Source of the DNA: JBCCMQ01 sp039026235 | Lineage (GTDB): Bacteria; Pseudomonadota; Alphaproteobacteria; Rhodobacterales; Rhodobacteraceae | DNA length: 64,000 nucleotides | Direction: 5' to 3' | NCBI GenBank assembly: GCA_039026235.1 | Contig: JBCCMQ010000011.1 | Location: forward strand, 75,960 to 139,959 | The notes under the pieces: model-generated | What the model saw: the letters and a program-made list of their open reading frames with translations, nothing else | Databases searched by the model: none | Told to the model about the DNA's origin: nothing | Position numbers and translations under genes: made by a program | In this document: positions 50,637 through 59,333 of the stretch, piece after piece | Position numbering within the stretch: the first letter of the stretch is position 1 | Layout: every line of letters starts with the position of its first letter

Positions 50637-52246
50637 TGACCGAAACAGAAAACCGGGAGCCCGAATTCGATTTGTTCATAATCGGCGGTGGGATCAATGG
50701 CTGCGGTATTGCACGAGACGCGGCCGGACGGGGTCTTAATGTCGGTCTGGCCGAGATGAACGATCTGGCCTCGGCGACTTCGAGCGCGTCGACCAAGCTT
50801 TTTCACGGCGGGTTGCGCTATCTGGAGTATTTTGAGTTTCGCCTCGTGCGCGAGGCCTTGATCGAACGCGAGACGCTTTTGCGGGCAATGCCGCACATCT
50901 CTTGGCCGATGCGGTTTGTGCTGCCCTACCATAAAGACATGCGCTTTGAGGGTGGCACGCCCACATCCAAACTGCTGTCGGCTTTCATGCCCTGGATGAA
51001 AGGGCGGCGCCCCGCATGGCTCATCCGGTTGGGCCTTTTTCTCTACGATACCCTCGGAGGGCGCAAAATCCTTCCGGGAACGGCAACGCTGGATCTGACA
51101 AGGGATGCTGCGGGCCGTCCGCTCAACGATCTTTTCGCGAAGGCATATGAATACTCCGACTGCTGGATCGAAGATTCGCGACTGGTGGTCCTGAACGCCC
51201 GCGATGCCGCACAGCGCGGCGCAAAGATCATGACCCGCACGCGGGTTACGGCGGCTGAAAGACTAGGCGATACTTGGAAGGTATCGCTTGAGGCCAAGGG
51301 AGAGCGACGCACCGTCAGCGCCCGAATGTTGGTGAACGCGGGCGGACCCTGGGTCGGTGACATCATCCGCAATACGGTCCGGTCGAACAGCCAGGAAGGC
51401 GTCCGCCTTGTGCGCGGCAGCCACATCGTGACGCGCCGCCTGTTCGATCACGACCTCTGCTACTTCTTTCAGGGAACGGACGGTCGGATCATTTTCGCGA
51501 TCCCCTATGAGGGTGAATTCACGCTCATAGGCACGACCGATCAGGAACATCCGGATCCGCACCTGCGCCCGGAATGCACCGATGAAGAGCGGGACTATCT
51601 GCTCAAGTTCGCCTCGTCGTACTTTAAAGAGCCGGTCACTGTGGATGATATCGTCTGGACCTATTCGGGTGTCAGACCGCTCTACGACGATGGTGCAAAA
51701 TCGGCCACCGCCGCAACGCGGGACTATGTGCTCAAGATCGATGAGACCGGCGGCGCGCCCCTTCTGAATGTCTTTGGCGGAAAGATCACCACCTACCGCC
51801 GCCTGGCCGAAGCAGCGCTGGAGAAGATAACGTCCGCCCTTGGAAGCGAAGTGGACAAGTGGACTGCAGGCGTGGCCCTGCCCGGGGGCGATTTCCCAGT
51901 CGATGGCGCTGAGGATCTGGCTGCCGCACTGCAATCGGAATATCCGTTTCTGACCGCTGAATGGACGCGGCGGCTGGTGAAAGCCTACGGGACCGACGCG
52001 CGCCAAATTCTGGGTGACGCCAAGAACGCTGAGGACTTGGGGCAGGATTTTGGGGCAACGATCACCGTGGCAGAATTGCGCTGGGCCATCAGCCGCGAAT
52101 GGGTGGAAACAGCGGATGATTTTCTGTGGCGCCGGACAAAACTCGGATTGCGCGCCAGTGCGGAAGAGGCCAAGGCCATCGATGCCTTCATCCTGTCCGA
52201 AATCTCCGGCGCGGCACCGTCGGCGGGTATGGCAACTGCGCTCTAG
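50636..52246 (+). CDS. glpD: Glycerol-3-phosphate dehydrogenase (aerobic, FAD-dependent)
   Basis: This 536-residue membrane-associated flavoenzyme oxidises glycerol-3-phosphate to dihydroxyacetone phosphate and feeds the quinone pool. The FAD motif is FIIGGGINGCGIARDAAGRG near the N-terminus. Other family blocks are SASTKLFHGGLRYLEYFEFRLVREAL, RVLVNAGGPW-like RMLVNAGGPWVGDI, TDGRIIFAIPYEGEFTLIGTTD and SGVRPLYDDGAKSATAATRDY. The C-terminal helical domain from about residue 400 is complete. It is coupled to glpR. No glycerol uptake or kinase genes are in the window. Confidence 0.95.
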   Translation: MTETENREPEFDLFIIGGGINGCGIARDAAGRGLNVGLAEMNDLASATSSASTKLFHGGLRYLEYFEFRLVREALIERETLLRAMPHISWPMRFVLPYHKDMRFEGGTPTSKLLSAFMPWMKGRRPAWLIRLGLFLYDTLGGRKILPGTATLDLTRDAAGRPLNDLFAKAYEYSDCWIEDSRLVVLNARDAAQRGAKIMTRTRVTAAERLGDTWKVSLEAKGERRTVSARMLVNAGGPWVGDIIRNTVRSNSQEGVRLVRGSHIVTRRLFDHDLCYFFQGTDGRIIFAIPYEGEFTLIGTTDQEHPDPHLRPECTDEERDYLLKFASSYFKEPVTVDDIVWTYSGVRPLYDDGAKSATAATRDYVLKIDETGGAPLLNVFGGKITTYRRLAEAALEKITSALGSEVDKWTAGVALPGGDFPVDGAEDLAAALQSEYPFLTAEWTRRLVKAYGTDARQILGDAKNAEDLGQDFGATITVAELRWAISREWVETADDFLWRRTKLGLRASAEEAKAIDAFILSEISGAAPSAGMATAL

Positions 52247-52305
52247 CGTGGGACTCGACACTTCGCGCGACAGGGCCAAGTCTTGACCAAACAGGACGCA
52301 AGCTC

Positions 52306-53424
52306 ATGCCAGTAAATCTCAGTCCGGTTCCGACCGGTCGCGCACTTACGATACTTCGTGAAGGCTGGGCCGCGCAGGCGCGCGGCGATTTTACTACAGC
52401 CTATATGCTGCATGGAAAGCCCGGGGTTGGCAAAACCCAGATCGTTGAAACACTGGCGGCTGAAACCGGTGCCGAACTGATCGACCTTCGGCTGACGACG
52501 ATTGAACCGCAAGACCTTCGTGGCCTTCCCTACTACGACCACGCGGCCGCCAAAACTGTTTGGTACAGGCCCGAGGATCTGCCCGACGATCCGGATCAGC
52601 CAACCATCCTGTTCCTAGACGAGCTCACATCGGCGGCGCCATTGATCCAGCCGACGGTATACGGATTGCTGCAGGAACGACGGGTGGGCCGGCACAGGCT
52701 GCCGCCAACGACTTTCCTGGTCGCCGCCGGCAATACGACGGCAGACGGTGCTGTTGCCTATGAAATGGGAACGGGCCTGTCTGATCGGCTGGTGCATCTT
52801 CTGGTCGCCGCGGAGGCACAGGACTGGCTTGAGAATTTCGCGCTGCCGAACGGCATGCACCCGGCCGTCACGGCGTTCGTTCAGACGCGGCCCGATCTTT
52901 TGGATACCACCGACGAGGCCCTGTCGCGTGGAGACATGATCGCCGCAACACCCAGATCCTGGGAACGGGTCAGCCACATTCTGTCGTCGGTCGAGGACCA
53001 GACCATTCGGCGGCGTCTGGTTGCCGGCACGGTGGGTGAGGCCGTGGCGGCCGAATTCTCGGTGATTGCCGAAGACATCGCAGCAACGGTCAGGGCAACC
53101 GAAATGATCGGAATGTCGCGGGCGGCGCGTCTGGAATACTATCCTGAAACACTTCACGGGCTCTATGCTCTGGTTCACGGGCTGAACGGGCTTTTGACCG
53201 CGGATACCACCAAACCAGTGATCGAAACACTGGCCGACCTGCGCAAGTTGGACACACTGCGGCCCCAGGCGGGATTTGGCCGTCTGCCGCTGGGTGAATT
53301 GACCACGCAGGGCTTTGAAATGCTGATTTCCAAGGGCCTTGCGCTTGAGCTCGGACCCGCGTTTCTCGACCACCCGGACTATAAGGCCTATGCGGCCGAG
53401 CGACAGGCCTTGGGGCTTGCCTGA
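52306..53424 (+). CDS. MoxR-type AAA+ ATPase
   Basis: The protein has 372 residues from the ATG at 52306; an open frame extends upstream into glpD without a start signal. Walker A is GKPGVGKT (37-44), Walker B is ILFLDELTSA, and the sensor-1 Asn is in FLVAAGNTTADG. The C-terminal lid includes GTGLSDRLVHLLVAAEAQDWLENFA and TPRSWERVSHIL. MoxR ATPases remodel partner complexes together with VWA proteins. The next gene overlaps it and encodes such a VWA partner, so this is a MoxR/VWA chaperone pair. Confidence 0.88.
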   Translation: MPVNLSPVPTGRALTILREGWAAQARGDFTTAYMLHGKPGVGKTQIVETLAAETGAELIDLRLTTIEPQDLRGLPYYDHAAAKTVWYRPEDLPDDPDQPTILFLDELTSAAPLIQPTVYGLLQERRVGRHRLPPTTFLVAAGNTTADGAVAYEMGTGLSDRLVHLLVAAEAQDWLENFALPNGMHPAVTAFVQTRPDLLDTTDEALSRGDMIAATPRSWERVSHILSSVEDQTIRRRLVAGTVGEAVAAEFSVIAEDIAATVRATEMIGMSRAARLEYYPETLHGLYALVHGLNGLLTADTTKPVIETLADLRKLDTLRPQAGFGRLPLGELTTQGFEMLISKGLALELGPAFLDHPDYKAYAAERQALGLA

Positions 53425-54679
53425 CCAGGCTCAGACACACAGCCGCCGGGCCACGGCGGCATTGCGGAAACTGGCCGAGGATGACCCGGCGCTGGGCGCT
53501 CTCTCGCTTTGGTGCCGCCACACCGATGGGCCGCTTTCGGATGGTATCGCGCGGACCGACGGGACCGCGATCACCTATGGCCCGGCCTTTGACGGCCTGC
53601 CCCTGCCTGTGCAGGTCGGCGTTGTTGCCCATCACGTCATGCATGTGGCGTTTCGCCATTCAAGTCGCGGCGCCAGCATGGCGCGGCGGTTTGGTGGTCC
53701 TGGAGACCTGCGGCTGTTCAACGTGGCGTCCGATGCGCTGATAAATCAGACGCTGCACGAAGCGGGGTTCGCGATCCCCCGGCCGTCGCTCCTTCTTCGT
53801 GATCTGGCGGGTGTTCTGGACGACGACACGCGCACCGCGCTTGCAACGCTGGATGCGGAAACGCTGTTCATTCGCCTCAGGCCGGATAATCGACCGGGAA
53901 ACGGACCTGCGCGGCAAGGCGGCGGCGATGTTTTGGAACAACTTGTAGAGACGTCAGGTTACGCCGACGATCTGGGCGCCGGACGGCCCGACGAGGCAAC
54001 GTCCGAAGATATGTCAGAATGGTCAGGCAGGATCGCCCGTGCCCTTGCGGCCGGGCGCCGGGCCGGGCGTGGCATCGGGGCGCTCGGGTTCGATCTGGGC
54101 GATGTACCCAAGACCTCGACACCCTGGGAAACTGTCTTGCGCGCGCTTCTTGATCACGCTGTCCGGGACGCCCCGCGGCCAAGCCACGCGCGCCCGGCGC
54201 GGCGCTGGCTCGCGACCGAAGCGCAAGCCCGCAAAACGGGCGGCCCTGTCCCCGTGTTCGAGCCCAGTCAGAAACGGATAGACATGCGACCGAGAATCGC
54301 GGTCTGTCTTGACAGCTCCAGTTCCATAGACGCGGCACGTCTGCGGAAATTTGCCGGCGAAATCGCCGGTATCGGACTGCGCACGGGCGCTGAAATGCAT
54401 GCCATCGTCTTTGACGAAACTGTCTTGAGCAACGCACAGCTTGAAGGCCGGGATTGGATGGCAGAGATCGCTGCGCTGGATCTGGCGCGCGATGGTGGAA
54501 CCGATTTCCGACCCGCGTTGGCAGCGGCGCGGTTGCTGCAGCCATCGGCGATCGTTGTACTGACTGATCTGGACGGCCCCTGGGGCAAGGCACCCGGCAG
54601 CATACCTGTGATCTGGGCGGTCACGGCACCCCCACCGGCACAACCCGATTTCGGGCGCGTGGTGTCTCTTGCGGCCTAA
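53417..54679 (+). CDS. DUF2201-type metallopeptidase-like domain plus VWA-like domain protein
   Basis: The start is most likely the TTG at 53417, which overlaps the MoxR stop by eight bases; it gives 420 residues. The N-terminal half is the DUF2201 metallopeptidase-like domain, but the expected HExxH motif reads HHVMH (residues 72-76), so the catalytic glutamate is replaced by histidine. The C-terminal VWA-like domain has the metal-site DSSSS in AVCLDSSSSIDAAR and the threonine/aspartate positions in GGTDF and LTDLDGPW. It pairs with the MoxR ATPase upstream. The role in the cell is unknown. Confidence 0.82.
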   Translation: MPDQAQTHSRRATAALRKLAEDDPALGALSLWCRHTDGPLSDGIARTDGTAITYGPAFDGLPLPVQVGVVAHHVMHVAFRHSSRGASMARRFGGPGDLRLFNVASDALINQTLHEAGFAIPRPSLLLRDLAGVLDDDTRTALATLDAETLFIRLRPDNRPGNGPARQGGGDVLEQLVETSGYADDLGAGRPDEATSEDMSEWSGRIARALAAGRRAGRGIGALGFDLGDVPKTSTPWETVLRALLDHAVRDAPRPSHARPARRWLATEAQARKTGGPVPVFEPSQKRIDMRPRIAVCLDSSSSIDAARLRKFAGEIAGIGLRTGAEMHAIVFDETVLSNAQLEGRDWMAEIAALDLARDGGTDFRPALAAARLLQPSAIVVLTDLDGPWGKAPGSIPVIWAVTAPPPAQPDFGRVVSLAA

Positions 54680-55359
54680 ACCGCCATGGCCGCCAGCCGG
54701 GCGTGGGCCGAAATGGTCGACATATCCAGCGGAAAATCCCGAGTTGGTTTTTGGGAAGACAGCGTGACCCGGTGAAGCAGCGCTTCCGGAAGTTCCTCTG
54801 AGAAAAGCGTCTCTTCGATCAACGCAATCTCGGTGTCGGTCAAGTCCATCATGCGGTTCGGCTTGCCAGCGCATTGCACGGAAACGACTGTCAGCGGCGG
54901 AACGCGGGCCAGTTCGGACTGTTCCACGACCAGATGTATCTGCCCCGCCGCCATCTGCCGGCCGGCCGCAAGGACGGTCAGTATTTTTCGCGCATTCTGC
55001 TGCAACATGTCCAGGGCCGCATCTGCTTCTGCCTCTGGGATCAGGGCGCGACGCTTTTCCTTGTTGGGAATGGCAAGCACATGGGTCTCAAACCAGTAAA
55101 CCACACCGATCATCAAAAGCGGTGCCTGGCTGACGCCCAAAGACCAATCGGGCCGGACCAAAAGGATCAGAAGAAATGGCGACAGCGCTAACATGATCCT
55201 AAGAAACTCAATCTCAAGCACCTTGCGCCAGAATATCCTGCTTCGCGGCCATCCCTTCGGCACAGGACCGAAACCGCGCCCGATCATTCGTTTTGGAATA
55301 CGCACAACCTCAAGTGCCGCGCTGTTTGAAACGGTTGCCTGCGTGACAACAAAAATCAC
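54676..55359 (-). CDS. Uncharacterised membrane-associated protein coupled to tesA
   Basis: This 227-residue protein starts with GTG at 55359, overlapping the tesA stop in GTGA. Two hydrophobic segments are present at about residues 48-68 and 76-95, followed by a soluble C-terminal domain (residues 100-227) with ALDMLQQNARKILTVLAAGR, QIHLVVEQSELARVPPLTVVSVQ and MMDLTDTEIALIEETLFSEEL. I do not recognise the family. Its stop overlaps the convergent VWA gene by four bases. Translational coupling to an esterase gene suggests a link to lipid or envelope work. Confidence 0.72.
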   Translation of the reverse strand: MIFVVTQATVSNSAALEVVRIPKRMIGRGFGPVPKGWPRSRIFWRKVLEIEFLRIMLALSPFLLILLVRPDWSLGVSQAPLLMIGVVYWFETHVLAIPNKEKRRALIPEAEADAALDMLQQNARKILTVLAAGRQMAAGQIHLVVEQSELARVPPLTVVSVQCAGKPNRMMDLTDTEIALIEETLFSEELPEALLHRVTLSSQKPTRDFPLDMSTISAHARLAAMAV

Positions 55360-56000
55360 GGATCGCTGCCCGCCGTGTCCAAAAGCTTGGCCACATGCGG
55401 CCCCAGATCTTCCACGATGAGGCGCACGCCCTCGGCGTTCGGATGGACCCCATCGGCCTGCATCAGCGCTCGCGCCTTGCTTAGATCGCCATCGGCCCCG
55501 AGACCGGTGAAAAAGCTCTCGGCGTAAAGCGTCCCGTATTCGGCAGCCAATTCGGGATAGATCGCGTCAAACGCAACCTTATAGTCGGGGCCGTAGTTGT
55601 TGGGCGCCGTCATGCCGACCAACAGAACCGGCACCGAAGCCTCGGTGGCTGCCGCCAGGACGCCGCTAAGGTTGTTGCGGCTTGCGGCCGGATCAATACC
55701 GCGCAGGACATCGTTGCCGCCAAGCGCCACGATCAGCGCATCGACATCCGGTGTCAGGGTCCAGCCAATCCGGCTAAGCCCGCCGGCCGTCGTGTCCCCC
55801 GAGACACCGGCGTTGATCAGACTGATGTCATAGCCCTGATCCCTCAGCCATGTTTCGAGTTGCGGCACGAAACCGTCTGCCTCTGGCAGGCCGAAGCCCT
55901 GGGTGAGGCTGTCGCCTAGCGCCGCAACAACACGCTCTTCTGCCTGCGCTGCGGCGGCAACGAAGATGAGTGTGGCGGTGCCAACAAGCTTGCGGATCAA
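55356..56000 (-). CDS. tesA: Periplasmic GDSL arylesterase/lysophospholipase (TesA-like)
   Basis: TTG at 56000 is chosen because a GGCGAGAAGA site precedes it and it opens a signal peptide (IRKLVGTATLIFVAAAAQAEE); a longer frame to 56234 would overlap the divergent ABC gene. The protein has 214 residues. GDSL blocks are: catalytic Ser in ALGDSLTQGFG, the oxyanion Gly in GVSGDTTAGG, Asn in GGNDVLRG, and the Asp-His pair in QADGVHPNAEG. In E. coli the same divergent tesA-ybbA-ybbP arrangement exists, which supports the assignment. Confidence 0.9.
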   Translation of the reverse strand: MIRKLVGTATLIFVAAAAQAEERVVAALGDSLTQGFGLPEADGFVPQLETWLRDQGYDISLINAGVSGDTTAGGLSRIGWTLTPDVDALIVALGGNDVLRGIDPAASRNNLSGVLAAATEASVPVLLVGMTAPNNYGPDYKVAFDAIYPELAAEYGTLYAESFFTGLGADGDLSKARALMQADGVHPNAEGVRLIVEDLGPHVAKLLDTAGSDP

Positions 56001-56049
56001 TCTTCTCGCCCCATATGCCCTCTGACCAATACCAGACAAAGGCGCCTTT

Positions 56050-56745
56050 ATGTCAGACCCTGTGCTGTCGCTGGCCGACGCCCGCCTTACACTGAACGCA
56101 AACGCCGGTCCCGTCGAGATCTTGCGGGGCATAACGCTTGATGTGTCGCAGGGCGACACGCTTGGGCTGATTGGGCCATCGGGGTCCGGCAAATCGACGC
56201 TCCTTATGCTAATGGGCGGCCTTGAGCGCGCCACAACTGGCCGCGTGATCGCCCTTGGCCAAGACCTGACGGCCCTGGATGAAGACGCGCTGGCGCGCTT
56301 TCGAAGAGACCATATGGGTGTCGTGTTTCAGTCATTCCACCTGATTCCCACGATGACCGCGCTTGAAAATGTGGCCACACCGCTTGAACTGGCCGGAAAA
56401 AAGGACGCGTTCGAACGGGCCGAGGCGGAACTGGTGTCGGTGGGTCTTGGCGCCCGGGTTGGTCACTATCCCGGACAACTATCGGGTGGAGAGCAACAGC
56501 GCGTTGCCCTTGCCCGGGCAGCGGCCCCTCGCCCGCAAATCCTTTTGGCGGATGAACCGACCGGCAACCTCGACGGGGCAAATGGATCGGCAATCATGGA
56601 TTTGCTGTTCAACCTCAGGGACCAGCATGGCTCTACCTTGGTTTTGGTGACCCACGCACCGGAATTGGCCCAGCGCTGTGACAGAGTTGTGCGCATGCGG
56701 GACGGCCTGATCGAGCCGCAAAACACCCTTGAGGCGGCGCAGTGA
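56050..56745 (+). CDS. ybbA: ABC transporter ATP-binding protein (YbbA type)
   Basis: This 231-residue ATPase has Walker A GPSGSGKST, the Q loop in VVFQSFHLIPTMTALENVATP, the signature LSGGEQQRVALARA, and Walker B ILLADEPTGNLD, with the switch His in VTHAPELAQRC. This is the MacB/LolD/YbbA group. The YbbA name is preferred over LolD because the gene is divergent from tesA and overlaps a YbbP-like permease, as in enterobacteria. The family exports or moves lipids or hydrophobic compounds across the inner membrane. Confidence 0.91.
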   Translation: MSDPVLSLADARLTLNANAGPVEILRGITLDVSQGDTLGLIGPSGSGKSTLLMLMGGLERATTGRVIALGQDLTALDEDALARFRRDHMGVVFQSFHLIPTMTALENVATPLELAGKKDAFERAEAELVSVGLGARVGHYPGQLSGGEQQRVALARAAAPRPQILLADEPTGNLDGANGSAIMDLLFNLRDQHGSTLVLVTHAPELAQRCDRVVRMRDGLIEPQNTLEAAQ

Positions 56746-59276
56746 GCCTGCGGGTCGCCGCGACAATCGCCCGACGGGAACTGCGCGGCGGACTGGGTGC
56801 GTTCCGGGTGTTCATTCTCTGCCTGGCCCTGGGCGTCACGGCCATTGCCGCCGTTGGAAGCGTGCGCGCGGCGATTGAAGCGGGCCTCGCGCGCGAAGGC
56901 GCGGCACTCTTGGGCGGCGATGCCGAGATGCGTTTTACTTATCGTTACGCCAGTGACACCGAAAAGGCCTGGATGGCAGAGAACGCGCGGCGTGTTTCCG
57001 AAATCGTTGACTTTCGGTCCATGGCGGTGGTCGAGCGCGATGGCACGACAGAGCGTGGCCTGACACAGGTCAAGGGGATCGACAGTGTCTATCCGCTCAA
57101 GGGTACGGTCGTGCTGAACCCCGATATACCCCTGGATATGGCGCTGGCGGGCGATGGCGGCGTTTCCGGTGCCGTTATGCAAAGGGTTCTGATCGACCGG
57201 TTGGGTCTTCAGCTGGGCGACAGCTTCAAATTTGGCACGCAGTCTTTTGTGCTGACCGCAGAGCTAGAGGTTGAGCCGGACAACGGCTCGTCCGGTTTCA
57301 GCCTGGGGCCGCGCACCATCGTCCTTCTGGAAGATCTGGCCGATTCAGGATTGCTCGCGGCGGGCACCCTGTTTGAATCGAACTATCGGCTGGAACTGGC
57401 GCCGGACACCGATCTTGAGGCGCTAGAGGCCGAGGCGGTCGAACTATTCAGGAACGATGGCCTGAGATGGCGGGATTCGCGGAACGGCGCGCCCGGCGTG
57501 CAGAACTTTGTCGAACGGATTGGCGCCTTTCTGGTGCTGGTCGGTTTGGCGGGGCTGGCCGTCGGCGGTGTCGGCGTGTCCGCCGCCGTCCGCGCGTATC
57601 TCTCCGGAAAAATCGCTGTCATCGCGACGCTTAAGACCGTCGGGGCCGACCGGATGACGATTTTTCTGGTTTACCTGATACAGATCGGCGTTCTTGCCCT
57701 CTTTTCCGTTGCGGTAGGGGTCGCACTGGGTGGGGCACTGCCGCTGGCATTCGCGCCGCTGATCGAGGCCCGGCTTCCGGTGCCAGCGGTGATCGCCCTG
57801 CACCCCGGACCCTTGGCCGAGGCGGCTTTCTACGGGCTTTTGACCGCATTCATTTTCGCGCTTTGGCCCGTGGCGAAAACGGAAGACGTGCGTGCCGCGG
57901 CACTTTTTCGCGATGCCTTCGGCACTGTGCGCGCGTTGCCGCGCCCGCGCTATCTGATCGCGCTGGCCGTTTTGCTTGCGGTTTTGGTGGGCACGGCGGC
58001 GATCTTGTCCGGCATCCCAAACCTTGCCCTTTGGAGTTCGGCCGGGATCTTGGCGGCACTGATCGTGCTTGCGCTGGCGGCCCAGGCGGCCATGCGCTTG
58101 GCGCGGCGGGCATCTGGGTCCCGGATCTTGCGCGGCAGGACACCGCTTCGGCTGGCCATTGGTGCGATCGGCGGGCCGCGCGAAGAGGCGACCAGTGTCG
58201 TTCTATCGCTCGGGCTTGGCCTGACGGTGCTGGCGGCTGTGGGCCAGATCGACACGAACCTGCGCGGCGCCATTGCGGGTGAGCTTCCAGAGGTGGCTCC
58301 GTCTTACTTCTTTGTCGACATACAACCGGACCAGATGGATGGTTTCATGGACCGTCTCGACCGGGACAAGGCCGTCAGCAGGGTAGACAGCGCACCGATG
58401 CTGCGGGGTATCATCACCAAGATCAATGACCGGCCGGCCAAAGAAGTCGTCGGCGATCACTGGGTGATCCAGGGCGACCGTGGGGTCACGTACTCCAGCG
58501 ATCTTCCCGCCCGAACAACGCTGACCGAGGGCGCATGGTGGCCCGATGGCTATTCGGGGCCGCCGCTGGTCAGCTTCGCGGCGGAAGAGGCCGCTGAGAT
58601 GGGGCTGCAAATCGGCGATACGATCACCATCAACATTCTCGGACGGGAGATCAGCGCCGAGATTGCCAGTTTCCGCGTGGTGGATTTTTCAACCGCAGGC
58701 ATCGGCTTTATTCTGTCCATGAACCCCGGCGCCCTGGAAGCAGCACCCCACACCCACATCGCGACCGTCTATGCCGAGGCAGACGCCGAGGCAGCGATCC
58801 TGCGCGACCTTGCCACCGCCTATCCGAACATAACGGCAATCCGCGTGCGTGATGCCATCGACAATGTTGCAGGCATACTGGCGGGTATTGCCGCCGCGAC
58901 GTCCTATGCGGCCAGTGCAACACTTCTGACCGGGTTCGTCGTTCTGATCGGTGCCGCGGCTGCGGGCGAACGCGCGCGCATATACGAAGCGGCGGTGCTG
59001 AAAACACTTGGTGCCAGCCGGCGACAAGTATTGGTCAGCTTCGCTTTGCGTTCGGGTCTTTTGGGGGCCGCGGCCGGGGCCGTTGCCATCCTTGCAGGCG
59101 CAGCCGCCGGCTGGGGCGTGATGACCTACGTGATGGAAACGGACTACGCGATTGCCTGGGGACCGGCCTTGGCGGTTGTGCTGGGCGGCGTGCTGGCAAC
59201 GCTTCTGGCCGGGCTTGGGTTTGCCTGGCGTCCGCTGATGACCCGACCGGCGGCCACGCTTCGGGCACGCGAATAG
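56742..59276 (+). CDS. ybbP: ABC transporter permease with two FtsX domains (YbbP type)
   Basis: This 844-residue protein starts with GTG within the ybbA stop (GTGA overlap). It has an N-terminal membrane segment (about 15-38), a periplasmic domain, and two FtsX-type four-segment bundles around residues 250-430 and 720-840, with a further central segment group. Landmarks are VRELRGG-like IARRELRGGLGAFRVFI, KIAVIATLKTVGADRM and AAVLKTLGASRRQVLVSFALRSG. The size and architecture match YbbP. With YbbA it probably extrudes lipidic or toxic compounds. The exact substrate is unknown. Confidence 0.9.
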   Translation: MSLRVAATIARRELRGGLGAFRVFILCLALGVTAIAAVGSVRAAIEAGLAREGAALLGGDAEMRFTYRYASDTEKAWMAENARRVSEIVDFRSMAVVERDGTTERGLTQVKGIDSVYPLKGTVVLNPDIPLDMALAGDGGVSGAVMQRVLIDRLGLQLGDSFKFGTQSFVLTAELEVEPDNGSSGFSLGPRTIVLLEDLADSGLLAAGTLFESNYRLELAPDTDLEALEAEAVELFRNDGLRWRDSRNGAPGVQNFVERIGAFLVLVGLAGLAVGGVGVSAAVRAYLSGKIAVIATLKTVGADRMTIFLVYLIQIGVLALFSVAVGVALGGALPLAFAPLIEARLPVPAVIALHPGPLAEAAFYGLLTAFIFALWPVAKTEDVRAAALFRDAFGTVRALPRPRYLIALAVLLAVLVGTAAILSGIPNLALWSSAGILAALIVLALAAQAAMRLARRASGSRILRGRTPLRLAIGAIGGPREEATSVVLSLGLGLTVLAAVGQIDTNLRGAIAGELPEVAPSYFFVDIQPDQMDGFMDRLDRDKAVSRVDSAPMLRGIITKINDRPAKEVVGDHWVIQGDRGVTYSSDLPARTTLTEGAWWPDGYSGPPLVSFAAEEAAEMGLQIGDTITINILGREISAEIASFRVVDFSTAGIGFILSMNPGALEAAPHTHIATVYAEADAEAAILRDLATAYPNITAIRVRDAIDNVAGILAGIAAATSYAASATLLTGFVVLIGAAAAGERARIYEAAVLKTLGASRRQVLVSFALRSGLLGAAAGAVAILAGAAAGWGVMTYVMETDYAIAWGPALAVVLGGVLATLLAGLGFAWRPLMTRPAATLRARE

Positions 59277-59333
59277 ACGGTCTTGAGCCGGTAGGACGCG
59301 CGCCTGTAAGGTGCCCGAAAACCGGCGGGCAGA

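Noticed and set aside
51263..52279. 338-codon minus-strand open frame opposite glpD
   Set aside because: It is a shadow of glpD, which has full family motifs on the plus strand.
56050..59276. LolCDE lipoprotein-release system
   Set aside because: A single 844-residue permease with two FtsX bundles next to a divergent tesA matches YbbAP, not the separate LolC/LolE permeases.
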